The notes beneath the pieces were generated by a model. The model was not told the origin of the DNA. It ran no database searches and saw only the letters and a list, made by a program, of their open reading frames with translations. Source: Candidatus Omnitrophota bacterium (GTDB lineage: Bacteria; Hinthialibacterota; Hinthialibacteria; OLB16). From it: a DNA stretch of 64,000 nt. The stretch lies in NCBI GenBank assembly GCA_020632575.1, contig JACKFH010000003.1, positions 248,001 to 312,000 on the forward strand, written 5' to 3'. The first letter of the stretch is position 1, and every line of letters starts with the position of its first letter. Shown here piece after piece: positions 27,301-36,675 of this stretch. Both the position numbers and the translations under genes were made by a program.

Positions 27301-27732
27301 CGCGCGGTGCATGAAATGTTCGAGAAGGAGCTATCTCCAGAGCACCCCGGCGGATTCTTTTACCAGCTCCGAGAAAACATCGACCGCCACCCCGGGGTCG
27401 TAATCGATGATAACACGGTGTGGACCAACCCGACGCTCGAAAGAGCTTTCAAAGAGGCATTCGCGGATATCGAGATTTCCGAATACCTGACCGAGGGCGA
27501 GATCCAACTCAGCAACAAGCGTCCCTTCACGCTTCGAAAACTTTCTTATGAAATCCACGAGGGCCCGGTCCCGCGCGCTGAGGGCGACCTCGAAGACCTA
27601 CCTCCCGGCGCCACGACAAAGATTCCACTTCAGGATTGGCTGACCGAGGGAACCCAACGGCTAACGGTTAAGACCCGGTTCGAAACGCACTATGGGATTC
27701 GCTGCGAGGTGGAGGGGGAGGTTTACCCGTAA
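24361..27732 (+). CDS. large secreted GH2-like glycoside hydrolase
   Basis: 1123 residues. Signal peptide (FLFLIVGFYWMNSC), an N-terminal beta-sandwich (laminin-G/GH-like) to ~230, several immunoglobulin-like modules to ~790, then a GH2-type barrel beginning RDGKLFLNGEPFYVKGVNGH. Probable acid/base E887 (WLWNNFNEVTGE) and nucleophile E967 (PVIYTEYNN), 80 residues apart as expected for clan GH-A. GGGAGG precedes the ATG. The sulfatase 255 bp downstream suggests joint attack on a sulfated glycan. The exact specificity and whether it is GH2 proper are open. Confidence 0.8.
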   Translation: MHHSVRFLFLIVGFYWMNSCPTAIEAAPDYLFQSDCQSLDHWEFLDLKGGGKVVMEEDFTAPQYDSRPVISLRGEEALLLAKGVRLKEGTILALWKDPEPREHDADGIIVFEADYPDDLTVPRNTRDRRAHFLVEQDSDRGFQIKFQKPGMDAEPVIEKIHVGLTNDDSWNRSGWMYQKVQIGDGKIRAKYWSTAVPEPEGWPIEIDHPNPKEGRVGVKVWSGKARLAYFAVAKDDIPPITPMLDLAITREVVVVGPNGEMENQPEFRLFLNLGDMDRNNLRLMGALLPEGSSKTYGFQLDCFPGPEVSLLDDPSFAKALQDLPKTPRRVEVLVHLDQPIPGQEVPTKLGTALRYFEYRTADQYEKRFMELRERAETIYSAEPNKVSDVALEATAALSLLGYARSNLAEAEFGPVDRTLGYVEECLDPSIQLTDYRFGEIELPALNLVMGATYSISVPWESLGIRKSETLTARLEITDDLIVDTPIRVETRIPASDWKGGEATTVLEFHVPYEFPPGSTEPIHKPAIREGFHRLFVSLWDESGEPVWLDNPNADRTRYFGQRYEIGRLYVTPNPIEVSDIRLIPNVLEGGLACMATLVNHGAKDIKPRIRFSLDTPGGFQSSAGLTEATLQPERETKISFDVGSPTIAGDLTARFEIHFPEGFVSHAERQINLPEPFEVEVAKSNRVFKQDEGYVVPIKISAPDSSRAPTQSVSVQVYSDDAIERIIEWNPTDKPELDLELEPRLGKYTFHFQPKNGPGIERQVLSPVLETRDGKLFLNGEPFYVKGVNGHGMIGQSPERTRLLMRVLKRMGFNMIRGDYPPPWELDAAYEENMGWMVLAPFSVTSTDVLKERHEPHPMKRMREITRRFIPHYVDKPAMWLWNNFNEVTGETDDLLAMFYPHYKEMDPYRRPVVYANLTGQDRFIGQDVMGINYYYRPYTPLDELKKLIHTSQEFGAKAKLPVIYTEYNNWYGPVYTEGARAVHEMFEKELSPEHPGGFFYQLRENIDRHPGVVIDDNTVWTNPTLERAFKEAFADIEISEYLTEGEIQLSNKRPFTLRKLSYEIHEGPVPRAEGDLEDLPPGATTKIPLQDWLTEGTQRLTVKTRFETHYGIRCEVEGEVYP

Positions 27733-27987
27733 GTTATCGAAGGATGGGGAACCGGCAATTGCTTGCAGATGTTCCGACCATTGTGGAACGCGAGGGACAA
27801 AGCGCTAAATATGTCGGATTCTATTCGGGCTCCCGTTGTCGATTCCTTGACTTCAAATCCGTCGTCGTGGATATTTCCCCGCTTGCTTTTTTTTCGCTTT
27901 CCCATGAGACTGGAAATCTGTTGGATCGCCCCCCGTAGCCAAGCGGGTTTGACAATGAAATTTGACCCTGACGGAGGGTGAAACGGT

Positions 27988-29436
27988 ATGTTTTCACAGT
28001 GCAGTTTCCTCAATTATCTTGTCCTTTTTTCGTTGCTAACCTGGGGTTCCTGGACACCCGACCAAACCAAGAGCGAGGCCTTCGCTGGGGAACAGCCTCA
28101 CATCGTTCATATCGTCGCGGACGATCTGGGTTGGAAGGATGTTGGATACCATGGCTCCGATATCCGGACGCCCAATATCGACAGTCTCGCCAAAAATGGA
28201 GCCCGGCTCGAACAGTTCTATGCGCAGCCCATGTGCACCCCCACTCGCGCCTGTTTGATGACCGGCCGATATCCCTTCCGTTATGGCCTGCAGACCGCTG
28301 TCATTCCCTCCGCTCACACTTATGGATTACCGACCGATGAATGGCTTTTGCCCCAAGCCCTGAAAGAGGCCGGCTACAAGACCGCGATTGTCGGAAAGTG
28401 GCACCTCGGTCACGCGGACCGCAAATACTGGCCGAGGCAACGTGGTTTCGATCATCAATACGGACCTCTCATCGGCGAGATCGATTACTTCACACACCAA
28501 CAACACGGCGTGTTGGATTGGTTCAAGAACAACGAACCCCTCCAGGAAGAGGGTTATTCCACGACTCTGATTGGGAACGAGGCGGTGAGGGTCATCGAGG
28601 ATCACGATCCCGCGACTCCGCTTTACCTTTACCTGACTTTCAACGCGCCGCACACACCCTATCAGGCGCCCCAGGAGTATCTCGACCAGTATGAGCATAT
28701 CTCCGACCCGAGTCGTCGCGCCTATTCGGGAATGATCACCGCCCTCGACGATCAAATCGGCCATGTCCTGGACGCGCTCGAGGAGAAGAACATGCGCGAG
28801 AACTCGCTTATTGTTTTTCACAGCGATAACGGCGGGACCCGCAACGCCATGTTTGCCGGCGAGGGGGACATGTCCAAGGTGATCATCCCATGTGACAACG
28901 GACCCTATCGCGATGGGAAAGGATCGCTTTATGAGGGAGGGACGCGGGTGGTCGCGCTGGCCAACTGGCCGGGCCATATTCAATCGGGTGAAGTCGATGG
29001 AATGATCCATGTTGTCGACATGTACCCCACCCTCGCCAAACTGGCGGGCGCCTCCACCGCCAAATGCAAACCGCTGGATGGCTTGGATGTCTGGTCCGCC
29101 ATCAGCGAGGGCAGACCCTCGCCTCGCACCGAGGTCATTTACAATGTCGAACCTTTTCGCGCGGGTGTCCGGGAGGGTGATTGGAAGCTGATCTGGCGTA
29201 CGCCGCTCCCGTCAGCCACCGAACTCTACAATATCGCCGAGGACCCATCCGAGAAAAACGATGTAGCTGGCGACCATCCCGAAAAAGTGACCATGCTCCA
29301 ACAGCGAGCCAACGACTTAGCGGCAACGATGGCCAAGTCATTGCTCCTTCAGACGGAGTTTCAAGGAATCCGAGAACGTCTATCGATGCCGCCCGCCCTT
29401 CCGGGACAGGAGATGTCTTTCAACGAAGAGCAATGA
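27988..29436 (+). CDS. secreted sulfatase (type I, formylglycine-dependent)
   Basis: 482 residues with an N-terminal signal sequence. Sulfatase core HIVADDLGWKDVGYHG supplies the Ca-binding Asp pair. The CTPTR motif (MCTPTRACLMTGRYP, C83) is the site for conversion to formylglycine, and GKWHLGH and HSDNGG are further active-site blocks. It cleaves sulfate esters in the periplasm or outside. It needs a formylglycine-generating enzyme, which is not in this window. Likely partner of the GH2-like gene upstream. Confidence 0.95.
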   Translation: MFSQCSFLNYLVLFSLLTWGSWTPDQTKSEAFAGEQPHIVHIVADDLGWKDVGYHGSDIRTPNIDSLAKNGARLEQFYAQPMCTPTRACLMTGRYPFRYGLQTAVIPSAHTYGLPTDEWLLPQALKEAGYKTAIVGKWHLGHADRKYWPRQRGFDHQYGPLIGEIDYFTHQQHGVLDWFKNNEPLQEEGYSTTLIGNEAVRVIEDHDPATPLYLYLTFNAPHTPYQAPQEYLDQYEHISDPSRRAYSGMITALDDQIGHVLDALEEKNMRENSLIVFHSDNGGTRNAMFAGEGDMSKVIIPCDNGPYRDGKGSLYEGGTRVVALANWPGHIQSGEVDGMIHVVDMYPTLAKLAGASTAKCKPLDGLDVWSAISEGRPSPRTEVIYNVEPFRAGVREGDWKLIWRTPLPSATELYNIAEDPSEKNDVAGDHPEKVTMLQQRANDLAATMAKSLLLQTEFQGIRERLSMPPALPGQEMSFNEEQ

Positions 29437-29813
<377 letters not shown>

Positions 29814-30056
29814 ATGAGTTCGACAACCTACAACCGGATATTGGAAGAGTCGCAATCTCTTTCCTCGGAGGAAATGGAACAACTGATCCAAGAGCTCGAG
29901 GATCGAAGGCGACTTTTAGACCAGACCCCTCAAAACCGCCAACGCGCCTGGAAGGATTTGAGGGGAAAGGCCCCGTATCCTTTGTGCGGTGAGGACGCTC
30001 AAGATTGGGTGTCACGGACTCGGCGAGAATCGGATGAGAGGCGCCTTGCAGGGTGA
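29814..30056 (+). CDS. VapB-type antitoxin
   Basis: 80 residues. N-terminal helix with SLSSEEMEQLIQELEDRR, then the C-terminal block APYPLCGEDAQDWVSRTRRESD, which resembles antitoxins paired with PIN toxins, especially in cyanobacteria (recollection). The ATG at 29814 is chosen; an in-frame upstream extension is not conserved. A GTGA overlap with the toxin gene indicates translational coupling. The pair is bounded by two 16S-derived fragments. Confidence 0.8.
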   Translation: MSSTTYNRILEESQSLSSEEMEQLIQELEDRRRLLDQTPQNRQRAWKDLRGKAPYPLCGEDAQDWVSRTRRESDERRLAG

Positions 30057-30499
30057 ACCTAGAGGAAGCACTTGAAGGGGTCACTTCGATCCTCTTGGAT
30101 TCCGCTCCAGTCATTTACTATTTCGAGAAGAACCCACGTTACATTTCTCACATGGATCGGTTTGTCGACCATTGGGAGAAGTCGAACCTGGTTTGTGTGA
30201 CGTCACCGATTACCTTGGCCGAATGCCTTATCCACCCCAAGCGCCTCGGCTTATCCGACCTTGCCGAAACCTACAAATCACAAACCTTCGGCGGAGACAA
30301 ATCCCGGTTCCGGATGATCGGATCGAGAGAGGCGGACCTAGCGGCTGAGATCCGAGGCAAACACAACCTGACGCTTGATGACGCCTTCCAAGTGGCCGTG
30401 GCGATGACAGCGGGCTGTCAGACGATCCTGACCAACGATCGAGTTTTCGCTCGGGTGGAAGAGATTCGAGCCATCATCTTGGGAGACCTGGAAGAATGA
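30053..30499 (+). CDS. PIN-domain toxin (VapC-like ribonuclease)
   Basis: 148 residues. PIN acidic residues are all present: D16 (ILLDSAPVIYYFE), E57 (TLAECL), D109/D110 (LTLDDAF) and D129 (ILTNDRVF). These form a Mg-dependent RNase site; VapC toxins cut tRNA or rRNA. It starts with GTG inside the antitoxin stop. I infer autoregulation by the pair as for other vapBC loci; no operator was identified. Confidence 0.88.
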   Translation: MNLEEALEGVTSILLDSAPVIYYFEKNPRYISHMDRFVDHWEKSNLVCVTSPITLAECLIHPKRLGLSDLAETYKSQTFGGDKSRFRMIGSREADLAAEIRGKHNLTLDDAFQVAVAMTAGCQTILTNDRVFARVEEIRAIILGDLEE

Positions 30500-30508
30500 A
30501 GGCACGGT

Positions 30509-30652
30509 CAACCTCTCACGACACGAGCTGCCGACAGCCATGTAACACCTGTCTTCCCCCACGCCGTCATGCGCCCTCATCGTCATTCCCCCCCTCTCTC
30601 GTCATTCCCGACTCCGATTGGGAATCCAAGAGCCATGGATCCTTGCGGTGAT
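30509..30652 (-). pseudogene. degenerate 16S rRNA fragment B (same rearranged V6 region)
   Basis: Second copy of the same unit, shorter than A: CTCACGACACGAGCTG, ACACCTGTCTTCC, an altered insert with GTCATTCCCGACTCCGAT, then AGCCATGGATCCTTGCGGTG. The insert carries an extra CGTCATTCC unit compared with A. It is a direct repeat of A with the toxin-antitoxin pair between them. No function expected as rRNA. Confidence 0.8.
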
Positions 30653-30732
30653 TTAGGACCGAAATCAGGGCTTCCTTGAGTTGGGTCAGGATGCATGGTA
30701 AATTTTTGTTTCGATTCGAGGGATCGCCTCCA

Positions 30733-31575
30733 ATGTCAGGATCTGCGGGTTTTTTAATGGAATCAACCGGAACAAGCCTTCCTGAGTATCAGTCACCTCC
30801 CTTAATTGAGGTCGTCTTTGGAATCCAGTTTAAGAAGCTTGACAAGTTTCTAGCCCCACATGTCGGCCTCTTATGGGAGAAATTCAGGGAGGAATACTCG
30901 ACTTGCAGGGAACTTCCCCCGATTGCTCCAGTTGTCGAAAGATTTGGAGGTAAGGGAGAAACAGAGGTAGAAATCACGGAAGTTCCACCTCTGCCTCGAA
31001 TATGGTTTGAGCGCCCCGATGGCACGGGAATAATCCAGGTTCAACGCGACCGATTCCTGCACAATTGGAAAACCACTGGACCCACAGATGAGTACCCTCG
31101 ATACCATTCTGTCAGCAAGCGATTCCTGCAATATATGGAAGACTTTAAGGATTTCGTTGAGGAAAGTGGCCTGGGGGAATTAAACTTAACCCAGTATGAC
31201 CTAACGTATGTCAACCACATTCTTAGGGGAGAGGGGTGGGAAGATTTGGCGGACCTCGGATCAATATTTCCTGATTTCTCTCGGGAAAAACAAAAAGATC
31301 GTTTCCTGCCGGTTTTTTCGGACGTTAATTGGCAATCGACCGTCGATTTTCCTGAGAAGTCTGGACGACTCCGGATTGGGATTCGAAGTGGGAACCGTCA
31401 AGAGGATGGTTTTCCCCTTATTCGTTTTGAGCTTGCGGCTAGAGGGGTTGGGACCGATAAGTCAAAAGAGGGAATGCGTGACTGGTTTGACACCGCTCAT
31501 GAATGGATTGTTCGGGGGTTCACAGATTTGACGAGCAAAGAGATCCAAGAACAAATTTGGAGGCGAACGCAATGA
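30733..31575 (+). CDS. TIGR04255-family-like protein
   Basis: 280 residues. LPEYQSPPLIEVVFGIQF near the N-terminus and WFDTAHEWIVRGFTDLTS near the C-terminus match the two signature regions I recall for TIGR04255, a widespread but sporadic family of unknown function. GAGGGA precedes the ATG at 30733; ATG 30757 and upstream TTG 30676 and ATG 30691 are alternatives. The base composition is clearly lower in G+C than the surrounding genes, a sign of acquisition. First gene of an overlapping trio (ATGA to the next gene). Confidence 0.75.
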   Translation: MSGSAGFLMESTGTSLPEYQSPPLIEVVFGIQFKKLDKFLAPHVGLLWEKFREEYSTCRELPPIAPVVERFGGKGETEVEITEVPPLPRIWFERPDGTGIIQVQRDRFLHNWKTTGPTDEYPRYHSVSKRFLQYMEDFKDFVEESGLGELNLTQYDLTYVNHILRGEGWEDLADLGSIFPDFSREKQKDRFLPVFSDVNWQSTVDFPEKSGRLRIGIRSGNRQEDGFPLIRFELAARGVGTDKSKEGMRDWFDTAHEWIVRGFTDLTSKEIQEQIWRRTQ

Positions 31576-31934
31576 CGAACTTAGCAACCGTTCCTCTTCC
31601 GCAGGATGAATCCCTGAACCACGGCGCAACGATGACTCAGGATGGGGATGACTGGTATCCACAAGTGTACTATAAGACGAAGAAATCGGCTTCGATTATA
31701 TCTGTAGTTGATCCCCTGGTCGACCAAGTGGACGACCAGTATTCCCTCTCAAGCATCCCGCCTTACGAAGAAGTAGACGAAGAGCCATCGGAAGGATTTA
31801 GGGGTGTCTTCCCCGTGAACAAGAAGCGGAAAGTCATAGCAACCTTCCAGGTGAAGTTCAAACTTTCGGAGTTGAAACGACGAAAGCCGACTGTAATTCT
31901 CGAAGGCCCCCAAAGTTTGCGAGAAGATGACTGA
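31572..31934 (+). CDS. small protein of unknown function, second gene of the TIGR04255 operon
   Basis: 120 residues. Acidic first half with a SSIPPYEEVDEEPSEGFRG stretch, then a basic segment (NKKRKVIATFQVKFKLSELKRRK). No membrane helix or known domain seen. ATG in an ATGA overlap with the TIGR04255-like gene and an 8-bp overlap with the next gene, so all three are very likely co-translated. Low G+C like its neighbours. Confidence 0.65.
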   Translation: MTNLATVPLPQDESLNHGATMTQDGDDWYPQVYYKTKKSASIISVVDPLVDQVDDQYSLSSIPPYEEVDEEPSEGFRGVFPVNKKRKVIATFQVKFKLSELKRRKPTVILEGPQSLREDD

Positions 31935-32514
31935 CGGTTGGTACACCAGCGTAGATCCTCAAGAGTCCTTGACGCAGGGCGATTTAATCTTTGAGTGTCC
32001 AGTTGCCTCTTGGGTCCAAGACATTTCCGAATCTTGGCAAGGGGAGGATGGAGATGAGTTGGCTCGCCGTGTTGAGATCTTTAAGGATGATGTCGTTGTC
32101 CTTTCCCAAGCATGTGATCTGGAGCATGGTAAAATTACCAATGTGATTCTCTGTCCTCATCAATCAATTGAAGATTTTAAGAACGATGCGTGGATACCCT
32201 GGATGAGAGAGAAGGGACAGAATCCAAGCGAGAAAGCGTGGAGAAAGTACTGCGCGGATATCGCTGACGGCTTCATTTGGAATTTGGCGATTTTGAATAG
32301 GATCGATGAGTCAGGATTTGAGTGTAAGTCGCATAGGGTTGTGAACTTCCATGACGTTTACAGCCTGCCACGAGAGTTTGTTGAAACTCTGCTCTCAGAG
32401 GAGAGAGTTACCCGTGTCCGACTTTTGGCCCCTTACCGTGAACATCTCTCGCAAGCCTTTGCCCGGTTTTTCATGCGTGTCGGTCTCCCAGTTCCCTTAG
32501 AGAAGAATTGGTAG
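31927..32514 (+). CDS. protein of unknown function with SQACDL motif, third gene of the TIGR04255 operon
   Basis: 195 residues, no signal peptide or membrane segment. Distinct features are TQGDLIFECPVA near the N-terminus, VVLSQACDLEHGKITNVILCP near the middle, with Cys and His that could form a catalytic or metal site, and a basic C-terminus with AFARFFMRVGLP. I recognise no family. It ends 40 bp before a strong terminator, so the trio is a complete transcription unit. Confidence 0.65.
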   Translation: MTDGWYTSVDPQESLTQGDLIFECPVASWVQDISESWQGEDGDELARRVEIFKDDVVVLSQACDLEHGKITNVILCPHQSIEDFKNDAWIPWMREKGQNPSEKAWRKYCADIADGFIWNLAILNRIDESGFECKSHRVVNFHDVYSLPREFVETLLSEERVTRVRLLAPYREHLSQAFARFFMRVGLPVPLEKNW

Positions 32515-32845
32515 ACACTGCGTGTCTACACAAAGGTCCGCTAAACAAACCACACAAAAAAGCCCCGACGCCTTCATCAGGCATCGGGGCTTTTTTTCTT
32601 ATCTTCTCAAACCTAACTCACACTATCTCAGAGTAAAGTCCGCAAGACCACCTGTGACAAGTCGACTTCGACCTCAGAGTGAAGACACTAATGGACTGCG
32701 ATTCATTTGTTTTCTTTGGGCTTCGGGCCGCCCTGAAGCGGGAACCGTCTGACGGAACGATGCAGAGCAACGTTCCAGCGGTCCGGCGAAAGGGGGTTTC
32801 TTTCCATCCCTCCGGAAAACATTCGCGTCCGGTCTTGCTCCTTAG
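32515..32845. other. 331-bp gap between the accessory operon and the 16S 3' end
   Basis: Holds the bidirectional terminator (listed separately) and the 16S 3' trailer. On the minus strand there is no tRNA, 23S or 5S gene behind the 16S gene. Short open frames here are not credible. Confidence 0.7.
32555..32599. terminator. strong bidirectional rho-independent terminator
   Basis: AAGCCCCGACGCC / loop TTCATCA / GGCATCGGGGCTT stem, with a run of A on the left and a run of seven T on the right. It ends the TIGR04255 operon on the plus strand and the 16S transcript on the minus strand, ~250 bases past the 16S 3' end. Confidence 0.9.
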
Positions 32846-34401
<1,556 letters not shown>

Positions 34402-34545
34402 CAGTTGATCTTTGGTTTACGAAAACCCTTGTTTAAGGGGTCATCGGATTTGTACTTTTGTTGGAGTACGACTCATCACAGATGGACTTTCGTCCTTTAC
34501 TCTGCTGGAATCTTTTTTGGACTTTTTTGACTGCAAATGTGAGTA

Positions 34546-34562
34546 GGTTTTCAAAGAACATC
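34546..34562 (-). promoter_or_regulatory. boxA-like rRNA antitermination site
   Basis: On the minus strand the 16S leader contains ATGTTCTTTGAAAACC, close to the bacterial boxA consensus bound by NusB-S10. It lies ~150 nt before the mature 16S 5' end, as expected. Confidence 0.65.
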
Positions 34563-34593
34563 CCGTCTTTTTTCTCGTGACGGGCGAAAGGGG

Positions 34594-34621
34594 ATAATAC
34601 GCTTCTCAGTCCCTGAGTCAA
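34594..34621 (-). promoter_or_regulatory. 16S rRNA promoter
   Basis: TTGACT at 34616-34621, a 16-bp spacer and TATTAT at 34594-34599 on the minus strand, ~190 bp upstream of the 16S 5' end. It shows that the 16S gene is transcribed independently. Confidence 0.75.
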
Positions 34622-34666
34622 GCACTGTCCGCTTTGAATTGCCAGTTTTGACCCTTAAGGTGAATC

Positions 34667-34697
34667 TTTTCAACAGGTTATTGAGGGTTGTGGATAA
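34667..34697. promoter_or_regulatory. DnaA-box-like sequences upstream of the 16S promoter
   Basis: TGTGGATAA at 34689-34697 is an exact complement of the DnaA box TTATCCACA, and TTTTCAACA at 34667-34675 is a near match. They might be a DnaA binding site modulating the rRNA promoter. No dnaA or dnaN nearby, so an origin is not claimed. Confidence 0.35.
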
Positions 34698-34768
34698 CCG
34701 TTTTCCAGGTTCCTAAACCCCGAAAACCCCTTCGCGCGTCGGTGGCGAAGCGTGAACGATTTCGAGGG

Positions 34769-35620
34769 TCAGCCCAGAGCGACAGCGTCCTTCTCGCCAT
34801 AATAATCGAAATAACTTTTCGAGGTCTCCCAAAGTCGGATCCGGTGAAGGTCGGCCGGGGGAAAAGCATCCTCCAGGAGGCCCCAAAACACCTTCACGAT
34901 GTTTTCCGAACTTGGATTGATTCCTCGAAACTCCTCGGTGTCCAGATTCAAATGGACATGGTCGAAGGGTTTCATGATCCTCTCCTCGATCGCGGCATCC
35001 ATCGCTCCGATATCGACCAGACAGTTCGTGCGCGGATCGGGCTCTCCACACAGTGTGATCTCCAAGGTGTAGTTGTGGCCATGCCCATGGAGGTTGTTGC
35101 ACTTCCCGAACAACTCTCGGTTTTCCTCATCGGAAAGTTGTGGGTTATGCAGACGGTGCGCGGCGGCGAACCGATAGACTCGGGTTAGATAGACCATGTT
35201 TCCTCCCTGGTAGTTCACATAGAAATCCTCGTTTTCAAACACTTGAACCTCATGTAGCTCGCACTCCTCAAGGCAGGGGGCCATCTCATTCCAGACAAAC
35301 GGCCCCAAGGTTTCGAGCGTCGGCCAGACATTCTTTAACTTTTCGACTTCAAGACTGTAATGGCGATGATCCAGCTGCTCATCGATCCGCTCCTTCATCA
35401 ACGCATCGATGGACTTGATATTGACCACCATCCCGGTCTCGTCATCGACATTGCCCTTTACGGTCACCCGGACATCGTAATTGTGACCATGCGCGTGAGT
35501 CGCGGCGCTCTTACCGAAAGTGGCGATTCGCTCCTCCTCGGTGAGCGTGTCCAGCGAGTAGGAATGCGCCGAGGAGATCTCGATGCGTCGGGTCAAATAG
35601 ACGGTTTTCGGTTCGCTCAA
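34769..35620 (-). CDS. tandem 6-pyruvoyl-tetrahydropterin synthase / QueD-like protein
   Basis: 283 residues with two PTPS/QueD domains in one chain. Domain 1 (~1-145) has metal histidines in SSAHSY and THAHGHNYD but carries Ser-Ala-Ala-Thr where the catalytic Cys is expected. Domain 2 (~150-283) has AAAHRLH, the catalytic-type GKCNNLHGHGHNY and LDTEEF. Such enzymes convert dihydroneopterin triphosphate to 6-carboxy- or 6-pyruvoyl-tetrahydropterin (queuosine or pterin synthesis). The TTG at 35620 with GGAG upstream is chosen; the open frame extends further but has no homology. No other queuosine gene is adjacent. Confidence 0.85.
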   Translation of the reverse strand: MSEPKTVYLTRRIEISSAHSYSLDTLTEEERIATFGKSAATHAHGHNYDVRVTVKGNVDDETGMVVNIKSIDALMKERIDEQLDHRHYSLEVEKLKNVWPTLETLGPFVWNEMAPCLEECELHEVQVFENEDFYVNYQGGNMVYLTRVYRFAAAHRLHNPQLSDEENRELFGKCNNLHGHGHNYTLEITLCGEPDPRTNCLVDIGAMDAAIEERIMKPFDHVHLNLDTEEFRGINPSSENIVKVFWGLLEDAFPPADLHRIRLWETSKSYFDYYGEKDAVALG

Positions 35621-35643
35621 AGCAAGTCTCCAACAAGAAATTC

Positions 35644-36675
35644 TTATTCCCGGTGATAATGTTTCCCCATCTCCGAGGGGGCTCGCGCGCGGCCCACCGA
35701 GAAGGTGAGCACGAGCAAGGTTAACAAATAGGGGAGCATCTGAAGATAGGGATAATTGGCCTTCAGCGCCTCGATATCGGTGGCCTGCAACGCCAACTGA
35801 AGCGCTGTCGCCACACCGAAGAAGAGAGCCGCGCCAAAAATTCCGAGCGGATTCCATCTTCCGAAGATCACAATCGCCAGAGCGATGTATCCCCTTCCGT
35901 TGCTCATCTCTTCATTAAACGTGTTTGAGGAGGCAAGCGAAAGGGAGGCGCCCGCCAGACCGCCGAGCAGCCCCTCGATCAGGACCGCGAACCAACGCAC
36001 TCGACCCACCGGAATCCCCGCCGCGTCCGCCGCTCGTGGGTGCTCGCCGACCGCTTCGAGGTGAAAACCAAGGCGAGTCTTTCCTTTTAGAAAGACGAAC
36101 AAAAGGACCAGAAGGAACGCGAGGTAGGTCAGGACAGTTTGCGAGAAGAACGCGGGTCCAAGAAGTGGAATTCGCTCCAACCCGGGAATCCCAATTTCTC
36201 CGAAGGGGGTCAATGTGTGGGCGCTTCCGCTCGAAGCGTAATAGATTTGGTAGAGGAGGCCGGTGGCGCCGATGGCGATGAAATTGAGGGCGGCTCCAAC
36301 GACAATCTGATCGTTCCGAAGGGTGACACACAGGAGGCCGAAGAGCGCCGCCAAAAGCAAGCCGGAGAACATTCCCGCAATCACACCCAGATACAGTGAC
36401 TCGAGCTGGTAAGCCGCCGCAAACCCGCCGAACGCTCCGACAAGGACAATGCCTTCGATTCCGATGTTGATCAGCCCCGCCTTCTCGACAATCAGCTCGC
36501 CGAGAGCGGCCAGCAACAAAGGCGTGGCGATTCGAACCCCGGATTGAAGAAAACTCTCCAGATCGAAACCGCTTGCAAGGTGAATCGCAAGGAGGCCTCC
36601 ATAACCGAGGAGGAACAACCAGGGCCACATCCTTTTTCGAGGAGGCGCGGGACTCGAAGCGAGAGTGTGGCTCAT
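35644..36675 (-). CDS. ABC transporter permease, BMP/PnrE nucleoside-uptake type
   Basis: 343 residues, ~9 membrane helices. BPD_transp_2 signature with ATPLLLAALGELIVEKAGLI and GIEGIVLVGAFGGFAAAY. Together with the next two genes it forms the PnrCDE/YufOPQ-type importer core for purine nucleosides. The start overlaps the stop of the partner permease (ATGA). Confidence 0.88.
   Translation of the reverse strand: MSHTLASSPAPPRKRMWPWLFLLGYGGLLAIHLASGFDLESFLQSGVRIATPLLLAALGELIVEKAGLINIGIEGIVLVGAFGGFAAAYQLESLYLGVIAGMFSGLLLAALFGLLCVTLRNDQIVVGAALNFIAIGATGLLYQIYYASSGSAHTLTPFGEIGIPGLERIPLLGPAFFSQTVLTYLAFLLVLLFVFLKGKTRLGFHLEAVGEHPRAADAAGIPVGRVRWFAVLIEGLLGGLAGASLSLASSNTFNEEMSNGRGYIALAIVIFGRWNPLGIFGAALFFGVATALQLALQATDIEALKANYPYLQMLPYLLTLLVLTFSVGRARAPSEMGKHYHRE

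Larger units (their letters stand above)
34402..34768. other. 367-bp 16S leader and upstream region
   Basis: Contains the 16S leader, boxA, promoter and DnaA-box-like sites listed separately. No coding potential. Confidence 0.7.

Noticed and set aside
34667..34697. Replication origin near the DnaA-box-like sites
   Set aside because: Only one exact box and one near match; no dnaA, dnaN or other origin-linked genes nearby.
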